From assembly GCA_009192285.1 (NCBI GenBank), contig WBVU01000003.1, forward strand, positions 1,891,973-1,955,972: DNA of 64,000 nucleotides. The letters run 5' to 3'. The translations under genes were made by a program, and so were the position numbers. Shown in pieces: positions 25,676 to 38,358 of the stretch (its first letter is position 1; each line of letters begins with the position of its first letter). The DNA is from Morchella semilibera (taxonomy: Eukaryota; Ascomycota; Pezizomycetes; Pezizales; Morchellaceae). The notes below the pieces were generated by a model. It saw only the letters and a list, made by a program, of their open reading frames with translations. It did not search any database and had not been told where the DNA came from.

Positions 25676-28448
25676 GATGGGTAGTGGGATTTCGAGTATT
25701 GGATATTAGATATGGATATCTGATATTTGGGATATATAATATATCTATCAGTGATGGTTTCTCTCCCTCAGTGGTTGTGGTCGTGATGTTGGTTTTTTCA
25801 CAAGTGTAGTCAAACAGAGGTTGTGTGTGTGGAGGAGGCTCGATGACACCAACTATGAAGTAGGGGAGGGAAGAGGAGAGAGATCGGGAGGCCTGGGCGG
25901 GAGGGATGAATTAATAGATGCGCATTTCTTGGCAAAGGGTCCCGGGTCGATTAAAGTTCCGGCAACAAAAAGAGAAAAAGCGAAAATCTAAAAAAGCAAT
26001 TATTAAATAATTAATTCTCCATTTGGATTTATTATTATAATACTAGTGTTTAATGCATGTATATATGTATTCTCATGTATCAAGGCATTGATACCTACTA
26101 CATGTACCTGTGAATGCTTTCTAGATCTCGAATAGAAAAGTCTTGATACATACATGTACACTATAATACAATACATGTACCTGTAGCTATAGATGTAGGG
26201 AACTGAGCATTGACTAACAATGTAATACTACCCGGTTCCAGTGCGCCGAGACAAAAGAAGCACATCAAGTTACAGCCCCCTTCAAGTTACAGCCCCAGAA
26301 AGATATTAGTGAAATTGAAACGGTATGTTGGGCCACTCGAACCCGACATCACTCCCACAAACATGCAATTTACCTACATGTAGTTACCATACAATGTCCC
26401 CCCGGTGTATCACGGAAAACATGATCCCTTTACCTTCGATTAGCGAACATGAAAAGGCACTTCATGCCCTGCCCAAGAATCTCCACCAGTTCCTGTCAGA
26501 ACTCAATCGCATACCCTACCCAGAACCCCAGACATCAATGGCATGCATCCCGGCCCCTGTAGGCTCTGGTATTCCCACCGAGTGCTTGAGACCATCTACT
26601 CTATTACATGTAGTGTATTCCCACCCACCCCGCCTGTGTATCGGGGAGGCAGTGGAGACGGCCATGCCATTTCCACGTCCCAAGTCCGAGGGCAGATGAG
26701 TTGGGCATCTTTGTCCCGTCCCGTACCGTTAGGGGTCTTGATCTTTCTCGAAGCCATCCTGATGACGATGACGTTGGCAGCGTGTAGCAAACCCGCTCTA
26801 CTGCAGGGCTACTCTACCACACAGCTGATGATAACCGGCTATCTCGGGGGCCATGGCCAACCTCACCTCACCACACCCCGTGTGCATCGGCCCCAAAAAA
26901 TGATCCCCGAATACCTACCTACCGTTTCAAGTTCCGCACCCCTGCCCCCCGCCAATCGTTACATCACTAGACAAAACGATGTTCCCAAATTACAACCTAA
27001 TCTCCCTCGGATCGTCCGCCACATGCCTGTTAGCAGTCACTGTTGACAATGGCACCGCCCTATCAGCCTCCGTCTTACATACTCTGGGGATTAGAGTTGG
27101 GCGCAGGGCTGAAGAAGCCTTTGTTTCCGCAATACGGCCGTGGGCTATGTGGGATGTCCTAGAGTAGACGGGCGCTTTTACATGCTTTAGTGATTACTGT
27201 GGTTGCGTGTATCATGTAGTCCTGTGGCTTAGGGTAAGGAAGGTGTGTGCGGGATGCATACGCGTCAAAGACACTTACTCAATCACTCGCTCGCTCAATC
27301 ACTCACTCAAACACTCAAACAAGAACCGCAAGAAGTATCATCACCATCATGGGACATTTGGCCCTGAGTAGATTAGACAACGGGGCGGACAGCCCTTCAT
27401 CAGCATCTAGATGTATGTAGATACCACCACCATAAGCCATAACGGGCCAAGCCCAATATTTAAGCTTCGCAGCACCGCTAGCTATCGTTGGCTCCAGCCG
27501 CGGATTCCGTCTCACTGGCTGAACCCCTCGATCGCCTGCTTGCCGTAGGGCTGAGGGTTTTTTTTTTACTGCTTACATTTTTTTGACAACTCATGAAGAG
27601 GGGTTTTTCTTCTCTATCACTTTTTTTTTGGGGTGGGGGGGGGCTTGGCTTGGCTGTTTCTGGGCGAGTACCGTAGTGCTTACTCTGCGTGAGTGGATGG
27701 AGGATTAGGTGTTTGTCTTTACGCTTTCACTCGCCCCACGTGTAGGGGAGAGAGAGAGAGAGAGAGAGAGGAAGGATTATACATACATACATACATGTGT
27801 ATATTAACAGTAATTATGATAGACCCTCGAGCTTGGTGGAAGTAGAAGGGATATCCGTAGATCAACCCAGGGCAGGACAGGGCAGTAGCAGTAACAGTAA
27901 CGGCATACCCACCGGCCGGGGGGGGGGGGTTTACTCTAGGTACTCTAACGTTGAGAGACAGACATGGCCTGCACTGCACAATCTATTATTAGAATCCCTT
28001 TTTCGCAACACAGAGAGAGAGAGAGAGGGCGGTGTGTGTGGGTGGTTGAAAGGGAACACTGCCTATGGAATGAACCAGGGCACACCCGCCCGCTAACCTA
28101 ACCTCATATGGCACTGCATGCCAAGAATAACAATCATGGATGGATTGTTTGGTTGCTGATCCATCCAACGGGGAGTGAGAGTGAGGCTGAGCTGCTGCTG
28201 CCCTACAACTGACTGACTGACTACTACCGCTCTGAGTACCCCCCCCCCCACCCCCGCTTCTTTTATATATATAAGTATTTACGACCACCCTCTTTTCTCT
28301 CAAACTCACTCACATCGTTTTTCTGATTTTGATTTTTTTTCAGATCTCGTGTTAAAACGGTTCATAGAAGAATCATCATCCCCCACCCCTCTCTACAAAT
28401 AGTTAATTGGGTATCTTCACTACTTTCGAACCATCATCACATTTCACA
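25676..28448. other. Intergenic region with microsatellites
   Basis: No gene can be supported. Frames at 26325-26699 and 26543-27046 overlap in different frames and lack family features. It holds six TACATGTA copies between 26099 and 26612, an (AG)n microsatellite (about 27747-27771) followed by four ACAT units, a second (GA)n run near 28012-28027, a G10 tract near 27919, and T-rich sequence upstream of the SUR7-like gene. Confidence 0.5.
27747..27771. repeat. (AG)n microsatellite
   Basis: About a dozen uninterrupted AG/GA dinucleotides, followed within 15 bp by tandem ACAT units. A simple sequence repeat. Confidence 0.85.
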
Positions 28449-29476
28449 ATGGGTAAAGCTGGTCGTTTTGCGTGTATTCTCACGCCTATGCTCTGTACAC
28501 TGGCATCACTGATCTGTACTGTCCTCGTAATAATCGGTGGAACAAACAAATCATCCTCCATCGCTTCAAACCTCTACTTCTTCTCTGTAAGTCACTCTCA
28601 CTCTCTCTCTAATTTTTTATCCTTATCCTCCTCCTCTTCCCACGAGTGCTAACACCCCCCACCCCCTAGATCGATACACGCAACCTCACACTGAGTGGGA
28701 ACCTCGACCTGCCCACAGACTACTTCGACGACTCAGCCGCCACGGGCTTCGGGAACCTCACGGCCGCCGACCTAGACCTGAGCGACTTCTACACCTCCTC
28801 TCTCTGGAACTACTGCGAGGGCAGCATCGACGCCAACGACAAATGGACGCTCACGGCCTGCGGCAAGCCCTCAGCCACCTACAGCTTCGACCTGATCCAG
28901 ATCCTCAACGCCTCCATGACGGCCGACGAGCTCGACTTCCCCGACTCGGTGCGCAAGGTCAACAAGGCCGTGGGCGCGGCCTCGCGCGTCATGGCCGCAA
29001 TGTACGTGCTGGGCCTCATCACGGGCGTCGTCACCTTCTGCGTGGGCTGGTTCGGGCTGCTGTCGCGCTGGGGCAGCTGCGTCACCACAATCCTCGCAGA
29101 CGTAACCTTCTTCTTCCTCCTCGTCGGAAGCGTAATCTCCACGGCGCTCTACTACACCATGCGCACCGTCTACGACAAGGCCTTTAGCCAGTTCAACCTC
29201 GTCGCCGCCACGGGGAACAACATGTTTACCGTCACGTGGCTCGCCGTGGGCTTTGCCCTTGCTGCGAGCATCTTCTGGATGTTCTCGACGTGCTGCTGCT
29301 CCGGGAAGAGGGACCGTGTCATGAGGACCGAGCATGGAGGCGCAAAGAAGAGCAAGGGCGGTCACAAGTATGAGCGGGTTGCGGCGCCCTACGAGGGTGG
29401 CAGTGGCGCGGGACTACCGATGAGCACGGTGGGGAAGCAGCAACAGGCCGGCTTCGAGCCGTATAGGCATGCTTAG
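28449..29476 (+). CDS. SUR7/PalI-family plasma-membrane protein
   Basis: Exons are 28449-28586 and 28670-29476, coding 314 residues, with an 83-bp intron (GTAAGT, ending CCCTAG). Topology is that of the SUR7 family: a first transmembrane segment (about 9-29), a large extracellular loop containing the family-typical WNYC motif (LWNYCEG) and a later Cys, then three transmembrane segments between about 160 and 275 and a basic cytosolic tail. NLT and NAS sequons lie in the loop. Members mark eisosome-associated plasma-membrane domains or act in cortical and cell-wall organisation, and some (PalI) act in pH sensing. Which branch this belongs to cannot be decided by eye. It lies 18 kb from the eisosome gene pil1, which is suggestive but not a cluster. 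Confidence 0.85.
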
Positions 29477-32400
29477 AGAGAGAGACGGGCTGGGCGTAAT
29501 GATTTGAAATGATTGGGTTTCTTATTTTTAGTGCTGTGGGTGGTTGGGTGGTTGGTTGGTTGGCGGGGGAGGGGGAGGTGGAGGTGGAGAAGGGGGGGGG
29601 GCTTCAAAAAAAGCTGTGGGTTGGGTTGGGTTAGGTTGGTTTGGGTTGGTTTTCATCTTATTCTATAACTTGCATGGTGTTTATTTTCTTCTTACTTTCT
29701 TGTTCTGTTAAATTTTTATATGAATTTTTTTTTTTTAACCTTCGGTGTGAATGATCGGGTTCTAGCCTTTATTTCGGGATATTCGGTCGGCCGCGGGGGG
29801 TTTGGGGGGGGAAATATTTGGGTCTTTCGCTAAAGTTGATAACAATACCTACTACAACTAACTGATACGACTATTTCTTGTATCGATCTTCTAAATAGTA
29901 AAAAAAAAATAAAGAACCCCATTTAGAAGTCATTACAACTCTCGTCGCTTAGCTAGCGTAGGTCTCAGTTAACTAGAGTAAAAGCACCCCTGGTTTCAGC
30001 TATTTTACCTCCATTTTTTTTTTTTTTTTTACTTTTTACACTTTTGCTTTTGCTCTTACCGCTCAGTCTCATAGTGAGTGAGTGAGTACGTCCCGATCAT
30101 GGAGATCCGAATCTTTCATTCAGCATGCTATCGACGCGACGCAACACAACACAACGGTATCCGTGCGGTGCGGTGCGGTGCGGTGCGGCTGAGAGGCTGA
30201 GACGGTGAAGGGGCGTCCAGAATAAAGTGGATATATGTATGTCTGCTAGAGTAGAGTAGGGTAGGGTACATACATGCGGGCTTGAAGCACAGTAAGAAAA
30301 TGATTGTGCGTGCCGCAGACAGAGCCACCCCCCCCCCTTCCCCCCCGCTAGGCCGCTTTAGCGAGACATGAGATGTTTTGCCGTAGGCAGACATATACAC
30401 ACACATGTAGTTTAATTTATCGACATGACGGTTGGAATTCTACTTACCGAACCTGGTTTTCGGATAGAAAGGAAGGTGGAAGGTGGGGGTAGAATTAATG
30501 TAAAGTAAAGTACTTACATGTATCCAGAGCATGCTACCTAAGTACCTACACATATGTAGGTACTCTAAATTATCCAAAGTTCTGGTTAATTCAATTGGGC
30601 TATTTGACGCTGAGAATGCGTGTGGTAATCAGTCAGCTTTACTGTGTTTTGTGCAGGGGTGTACTTTAGGGGTTACAGGGACGTTCGATCATGATGCGTC
30701 ACTCGGTTCGCTCGTTGGTAGGCTTTCCGTTAGTGAGCGTTCGGACTGACGTGAGGTGAGGTTCTGTTTGTGATTTACGGCTTTGTCAGCGGATATAGGG
30801 CACACTCGTAATGGCTCTGCAGATAGATGTTCAGCTGCCTCGTTGCAAGGAATGGGCGACTTAGCTTCCTGCTGGACGGAAAGATCGTGGGGGGAATTAG
30901 TCACGATGATAGGATTACAATGCCGCCGATCAGGACTGATCAGGTTTCTTTAGTGTGGAATGACTTTAAAGGTGCATGGAGATGCTAATAGAGTGTTGGG
31001 GTTTAATCCTGTCAGCAAGTATATGTATGTATGTGGCGTAATGGGTGTTTATCTCGGTATCTGTCTCGGTTAGTCTTAAGGAGGGGCTATCTTGGAGCCT
31101 AGAGATGAGAAAAGATAGAGTGCTTACTACAGCCAGTCTTTGGGGGTTGCTCAGCCACGTTTGGTAATGTATGTATGAACCATGGTATTGAGAGTTACAG
31201 ACTTGGGCGTTGTGTGCCTGGCGGTTAGGGGACGGCACATGCTCTTTCTAAGAGACCCAATATCGACTACATGCCGCCGTGTTTTCACAAAAAAAAAAAA
31301 AAAATAGGGGGGGTTGCGGGGTTGAGGGGTTGGAGGTTGAGACTGAAATTATCTCTAGTTGGTAGCTGGCTAAGCCAACGAATTCACGAGCTGGTGAGAC
31401 GGAGCCCTAACCCAATATCACAGTGTGGTAAAGGTGCTGTCCGCAGATTCATCGGCTCCACAGCCGGCGGGACGATAGATAATAACTGCCGATATATCGT
31501 CAACTGAACAAGCCAATCCTAAGGACTAATGAAAGCCAACTCATCTAAAGGCATATGAGTAGAATTGAACCTCAATGCAATGGTCACCACTCACGCATCG
31601 AACAACCACCGATCCCAGCAGCGGGTAGTCAGTCATCAAACGCGCAGTCTCTCCGTTAACGATATCCTGGGCAGAGGCAGGATCCTAAACGGCGGGTCGT
31701 TCCCTAGAATATGGTGCGCTGTTGATTGTAATAGGTACATGTAGGTAGGGTAGAAGAATGGTCCCGAGAGTTCTTCTGCCATATTAAGCTACGTGTCTTG
31801 ACATGTGTTATATTCCTGGGGACGTCATCAACGTTGCATTCTTCCGCGTCCAACTGCAGTTCTCCATTCTACGCACACACACGCACACACATGGAACTTC
31901 AAAGATCGCGGCCAGTATGTGCTGCATGGTGCCAGAATCGTTTGTAGGACGACCCTGCATACATGAATTATAATTGAGCTGCCTACATGTACTCTAGCTG
32001 TGACCGTTATCTCTGAGGCCAGGTTGACAATATGCTCACTCACTAGGTACATGCAGGTACGCACATACATATATGTAACGTATGTGGAATCTGTCATGAA
32101 GACTACATGTATGCTATCCGGTTAGGGTAATTCCATCATATCAACCTCTAACTTGCTAAGTTAAGATATATATCTCACAAAGTAAGTCTGCCGGCCGTTT
32201 GTCACATTTTGAAACAACCAATCCTTGTCACAGCGTCAACTTCGAATCAGTATGCGTTTCAAAGCGAATGTAGGATTCGCTCCTTGATTTCAATCTCAAA
32301 GGCGGATTATTTTGGCATAGCTGCAAGGCGGACTCTATTTAATCCAACCATTCTGGGCCTGACCGGCCCGACCGTCTCGCTCAGAAATGTGAAAATTTTT

Positions 32401-33015
32401 ATGTGATGTTCAACCACCTTTACCGGATCCCATTCAAACACTCGATTTTTAACTCTGCAAACGCTCTCCCCTTCAAAACCAAACCTCAGACCAATTCAAA
32501 ACTCGCCTCACCCCCTCGATTCATCGCGAGTGATAATCGATGACGATAAGGAAGATCTACCAAGCGCCAAGAGTCGATGACGTGAACCGACACTTCGCTG
32601 TGCTTGTATGGGGCCGGACGCGATCACAAAGAACTAATTCGCAAGAAAAAAGTTGTTATTAATAGGGTTGAATTGGGTCAAATTGATTTGATTACATTCT
32701 TCTCTCACTCACTTTTTTTTTTTTTTCCCCTCTGACCACCCCTTGCTCACGCTCTTTGTGTTTTGCTCGTAAAACCCCGTATCCCCCCAATATTATTAGG
32801 TTTTTGAGTCAGTACCAGCCCACGCCGTCTGTGTCAGTGGTCTGTGCAACGTAACACACAGACCTAGGACGCGACTTCCCCAGAGCTAACTGTGACCTTA
32901 CCTTACCTCCAGCCTTGTAAGCTCCTTATCCACCCCCCTCTCCCTCCATCCCCCCCCCCTCCAACCATGCTCTCCAACTAACAACCATAGTCTCTACCTA
33001 ACCGCCTCACTCGCA
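29477..33015. other. Intergenic region (3.5 kb)
   Basis: No gene seen. It contains G/T-rich degenerate repeats (about 29520-29655), a tandem GTGCG array of five units (about 30163-30187), homopolymer A and C tracts, four TACATGTA copies (30515, 31736, 31984, 32104), and a pyrimidine-rich stretch from about 32700 to 33000 that is probably the promoter and leader of the Rad2-type nuclease gene. Confidence 0.5.
30163..30187. repeat. Tandem GTGCG pentanucleotide repeat
   Basis: Five consecutive GTGCG units, immediately preceded by degenerate CGACG and ACAAC repeats. Confidence 0.8.
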
Positions 33016-36000
33016 ATGGGTGTCACTGGCCTTTGGACCATAATCCAACCGTGTGCCCGTCCTATCAAGCTCGAAACGCTCGCTAGAAAGCGACTCGCCG
33101 TTGACGCCTCCATCTGGATCTATCAGTTCCTCAAAGCCGTCCGTGACCGCGAGGGGAACGCGCTACGAAACTCTCATATCATCGGGTTCTTTAGAAGGAT
33201 ATGCAAGTTACTGTTTCATGGAGTGAGACCGGTGTTTGTGTTTGATGGAGGTGCACCAGCCTTGAAGAGGCAGACTATCGCTGGTAGAAAGTCTAGAAGA
33301 GAAGGAAGGAAAGAGGATGCTAGAAGAACCGCAGGAAGAATCTTGGCTCTGCAGGTGCAGAGAGAGGCGGAGAGGGAGAATGAGAGGAGAAAGAAGAGAG
33401 CTGTGGATGTGAAGGAGGGATGGGTAGATGTCACACACCAAGAGGAAGAGGAAGAGGTTATTCCAAAGGATGTAGTCTATGTGGACGAGTTGATGCAAAC
33501 ACCAGAACAAATCAAAAGGAATCGGCAGGGCGAGTTCAGAAAGACTGATCCCTACCATTTGCCAGATCTAGACACATCAATAGAAAATATGGGTCAGCCA
33601 AACGACCCTCGAATTATGTCGACGGAAGAGCTCGAAGAATACGCACGTCAGTTTCGAGGCGAGGAGGAGATGAGCGTTTACGACTTCTCAAAGATTGATT
33701 TTGACTCGCCTTTCTTCTGCTCTCTCCCTCCAGCTGATCGTTACAATATCCTTAATGCTGCTAGACTCAGATCACGTCTACGAATGGGTTTATCAAAAGA
33801 ACAACTAGATGCAATGTTCCCTAACCGCTTGGACTTTTCAAAATTTCAAATTGAGAGAGTTAAAGAAAGAAATGAGCTGACACAGCGTCTCATGAACCTC
33901 AACGGTGCCAATGAAGTGAATACGCTCGATATCGGCCGAGTCGCTAGCGAGCGAGGGAGAGAATATGTCCTTGTACGCAACGACGGAGTAGAAGGTGGTT
34001 GGGCTCTGGGGGTAGTTGGGCAGAAGGGAGATAGAGAAGGGGAACAGTCTAAACCAATTGTAGTAGACACCACAGAGAAACTGGAGGAAGATGCCATGGA
34101 TGATGATGAGGATGACTTTGAGGATGTACCAATTGAGGGTCTCAATAGACTTCCTAAGATTCATGTGGGATGGGGCAAAGAAGAGGAAGGGTCTGAAGAT
34201 GAAGAAGACGAGGCTTTCAATCCATTCGAAGATCCCGAGGCACAGATGCTTAGACGGGCTATATATGAGAGCCGAAAAGAGGCCTTTGGTAGCGGAAATT
34301 CCCGCTCAAAAGTGCTTGGAAAGGGCAAAGCTCCAGCTACTACATCATATACCCCAAATCCATTATTTCTGGGCGCAGATGAGGAAGATGATGACGATGA
34401 GTACTACAGCAACCCACTGTTCTCTCAGAAACATACCTCAAATACCCTCAGTGACGAAGAGGAAGAGTATGAGGGACAGTATCCACACGACGACGAGGTT
34501 CTCCAAGAAGCAATACGGATGTCTCTCGCAGTGCCGGGTTCAAGCTCAAGCTCACATCATCAAGTTAATGATGACTTCTCAACCAAAGATATATTCATAG
34601 GTCGAGACCTCAGCGATATTGCTGAGGAGGAGGAGGAGGACGAAGAGGAGGAAGAGGAGGAGATGGATGACGATGACGACGACGACGACGAAATTATTGG
34701 CAAAGGCAAAGGCATAGCGGTGGAAAGAAGATACATCCGAAGAGAACCAGTCCCAATCCTGCCGAAACCTGTCGATAATGGCGATGACGATCTCCAGAGA
34801 GCATTGGAAGAGTCAAGGCGCATGCATAATATGAAGCCAAGTGACCCGGGGTACAATAAGCCGGGACAGGGCAGCGGAGCTTCTACTACCACTGCTACCA
34901 GCTCGATGGCACCAGCCCCGAGCCTTTCGAATCCTTTTGGAGGATTACTCCCGTTTGAGTCATTAGATTTGAGTAAAAGCAAAAGTTTCTTGACCAAGAA
35001 GAAGGAGCTAGAGAAGAAAGAGCCGGAGAAGAGTGAAGGACCTAGCCCGAATGAGCCGAAACTAAAACATAAAGAGAAAGAATGGGGGCGGGAGAACCCG
35101 GATGAACCATCACTTCCACTCCCGCCATGGTTTGTCAATGAGACGAAAGACCTAAAAGAAGAAATGCAGAAAGCAAGCCGCGAGAAAGAAGGATACATCC
35201 TTGCGAAAAGGTTAGAGGACGAGAGAATCAAGATGGAAAGGGAGGAAAGGAATAGACGGGAAAGAGAAGACCTTGAAAAACAAAAGGAGGATGCAGTCTT
35301 GGTTGATAGCTCAGACGAAGATGATGTAATGGTTTTGGACTTTCCTACAAACGGTAAGATTACGATGGGCGATATAGCTGATAAAACTCGGGCTGTACCG
35401 CCTAAGACGATCTCTGACAAAGCTAGTTCAAGGAAAGGTGGTGAACCTCATGCTGGTGGTATTGGCGCTCTAGGAAGTGGTAAAGAGCTAGAGCGGGAAG
35501 ATAGTGGCCACGGAGGGGCTGCACTTTTAGCTAATGATGTGGCACGTCGAAATGCTGCTGCGATGGCACCAGGGGACTCGCCCCCGCCTCCGGATTTTGA
35601 GGAGCCAGATTTCCGTGATGCCACACCTCCCTTCGATGATGAAGAAGAAAGTGTCTACTCAGACCCCGAAGAAGACGCAACGCTTTTTCAATCCCTAGCC
35701 GCCGAGGCTGAAGAGCACGCTAGGTTTGCCGCTGAGCTAAACAATAAGTCTCAAGAACAGACACGCGAGGATTACGAGCGTGAGCTTAAATCATTGCGTG
35801 CACAGCAAGCCAAAGATCGCCGTGATGCCGACGAAGTTACCCAGGTCATGGTCCAGGAATGTCAACAGCTTCTTAAACTCTTTGGAATACCCTACATTAC
35901 CGCCCCCATGGAGGCCGAAGCACAGTGCGCGGAGCTCTTGAATCTTGGGCTTGTGGATGGAATTGTGACAGATGATTCGGATACATTCTTGTTTGGCGGA

Positions 36001-36924
36001 ACGAGAGTGTACAAGAATATGTTCAATCAGGCCAAGTTTGTCGAGTGCTATCTAGCAAGCGATCTAGAGAAGGAGTTTAGCCTAGATAGAAAAAACTTGG
36101 TCCGGATCGCACACCTACTAGGGAGCGATTACACGGAAGGACTGCCTAACGTTGGCCCAGTTACGGCAATGGAGTTGTTGGTTGAGTTTTCTGGTGACGA
36201 TGGCCTGGCGAAATTTCGGGATTGGTGGACTACAGTCCAGCAAGGGACTTCCAAGCCTACAGATGACGGGAATAACAAGTTTAAGAAGAAATTTGTAAGT
36301 TCGTTTCATAATTAATCAAGGAAGGGTCCTAACGATTTTCAGCGCAAAAACGCCACCAAAATCTTCCTCCCACCTTCATTCCCTGCGCCCGAGGTAGATG
36401 AAGCTTATCTGAACCCCGAAGTCGATAAAGACCCCTCCCCATTCGAATGGGGTGTTCCCGATCTCGAAGGGCTCCGCGACTTCCTCATGGCCACTATAGG
36501 CTGGTCGCAAGAGCGCACAGACGAAGTTCTTGTCCCCGTTATCCGTGATATGAACCGGAAGCAGGAGGAGGGTACACAGAGTAACATTACACAGTTCTTC
36601 GAGGGCAGCACTGGAGCCGGTGCGTTCGCGCCTAGAAAGCGTGCGGAAAACAAGAGTAAGAGGCTAGAGAGTGCTATGTCAAGTCTGCATGAGCAGGCCG
36701 TACGAAAACGAAAAGGCCAAGCTGAAGAAGCTGGTGAAGATGCTGATGAGGAAGAGGAGGTAGAGCCAAGGTCGAAACGGCAGAAGAGAGCCAAACCTAA
36801 AGCAAAGCTTAGGGGAAAAAGAAAGAACACACCTGACGAGGACGGGAACGGGTATCGGGAGGAGGGTGAGGAGGAGGTGGTAGAAAATGCGCCGAAAAGG
36901 CGACGGAGAGCAGCGAAAATTTAG
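33016..36924 (+). CDS. rad13: XPG/Rad2-family DNA repair endonuclease (Rad13/Rad2)
   Basis: Exons are 33016-36294 and 36343-36924, coding 1,286 residues; the 48-bp intron (GTAAGT, branch CCTAAC, TTTCAG) is phase 0. The enzyme makes the 3' incision in nucleotide excision repair. The N-terminal nuclease half begins MGVTGLWTII and includes DASIWIYQF and FVFDGGAPALKR (to about 100). The catalytic I-region begins near 962 with MEAEAQCAELL and TDDSD, followed by the helix-hairpin-helix GSDYTEGLPNVGP (about 1036). The very long acidic spacer between them (about 105-930) is the feature that separates XPG/Rad2 from FEN1 and Exo1. It carries three ubiquitin-interacting-motif-like segments near 404, 492 and 590. 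A PCNA-binding box, QSNITQFF, sits near 1172, followed by a basic nuclear-localisation-like tail. Confidence 0.93.
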
Positions 36925-38358
36925 CGAGTTGTTATCTGTTGCAGAATGTTATCATAGAGGTAAATTATAATTATTGTATTCTCGAATTTCTATTTTCGTG
37001 GATCCCGGAGGTATATTTTTCCTTATATGTATGTAGAAGCTATACCTTGTAGCCCACCCGGGGGCTTAGGGCTTTTCGGAGCGGCTAGTATATTCAGAGC
37101 TGGGGAAATAATTATGAGATAGTATTCATTGAGAAATGAATGTTGGAAGCTATGTAGTTGTTTGACGAGTGATAGTCTATGAACATGCAAGTCGGTTTCA
37201 TGCCCCTCACCTGTATATATAGAACCTTAAGAAACCTAACTCACAGCCGGCGCCCCAACATTGAGGGATCTATAAATTAAATATTGGTATGGGAATTAAT
37301 ATCGATTTCGTGCCTACAATGCAAGACAAATTCAGGCCCGGAGGACGTCGAAATCCTTCGGCCCTCTATAGTAGCAGGGCAAGGTGGGAGGCTCCGGGGC
37401 ACCCTTAACACTAACAAAGAAGGGATATATATGCCAAGCCCGAGTGATGCCCCGTGACTCATTAGATCCACGAACCTTTCCCACCCCGCTACCACCCCGC
37501 TACCATCCGCATCAACACAGGGGACGCTTAGCTTGTGGCTTGGTGAGGTCTCAATCTGTCTGACGGGGCGACGGCAGTATATGGTTCAATCCCCCACCGT
37601 TGCAAATTTCTCACTACTCGCAAACCATATACCGAAAGACAACACCGATTTTGACTGGTTGGAGCATATTAGGATATACACCCGTAATCCAAGATACCCC
37701 GAACAGCTCCAGGCAGCTAGAATGGCCAGTTCTATGGGTGCTTGGGATTGGTGAGCCGAAAACGCAGAGGGAAGGGGTGATTTGTGTAGCTATGCGCCCG
37801 CTATAGTTGATCAGCTGGTGTGGTGGTGGGGGAAAAACCCATGACGGACTTCTCCACAAGTGATCACTCGCGCCATTGGCTGTCGGGGTCTTTTTCGATA
37901 GTTGGTAGACTAAGTCAACGGACTAGAGCGGGCTTTGGAACAGTTCAGGCGATCTGTGGCCACGGCTTCTTTCACAGTCGGTGAGGAGTGCATGGTATGT
38001 CTTTGTTCTTTCTCTGGATAGGCAAAAACCCTATTAAGCGAGTAGTTCCCTCTAGCAAACAATCGAATTACCCAGTAAACCGATTGTTAAATACAATAAA
38101 ATAATCAGTCAAAAGAAAAAAAGCAAATAACCACCATCTACATACCCTCAAGATGAGAAGAAAGTAAAAAAAAACCCGGATATTCATAATCCACTCATTA
38201 CAGCTGAGAAATAGTACAGTTTAAAAGGTTTAAAAGGGATGAGAAAAAAAAAAGTAGAAGTTATCCTACAGCTACAACTAACTACTCAGGAGACAAAGAA
38301 AGAGATAAAAATAACCGCAAAACTCCTACGTCGTATCATCACACAAAACAAAAACCCA
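36925..38358. other. Convergent intergenic region
   Basis: Between the 3' ends of the Rad2-type gene and spc7. No gene seen. Small frames (37277-37495, 37533-37806, 37614-37859) overlap without family features. Confidence 0.5.

Noticed and set aside
26325-27046. Two overlapping plus-strand frames of 124 and 167 codons
   Set aside because: Different frames over the same DNA, no family motif, and interrupted by several TACATGTA copies typical of spacers here.
34560-35420. 286-codon minus-strand frame opposite the Rad2 gene
   Set aside because: Serine-rich mirror of the acidic spacer; no independent features.
37525-37605. A tRNA-like stretch with a B-box match (GGTTCAATCCC)
   Set aside because: The T-arm and acceptor stems do not pair and no anticodon arm can be drawn.
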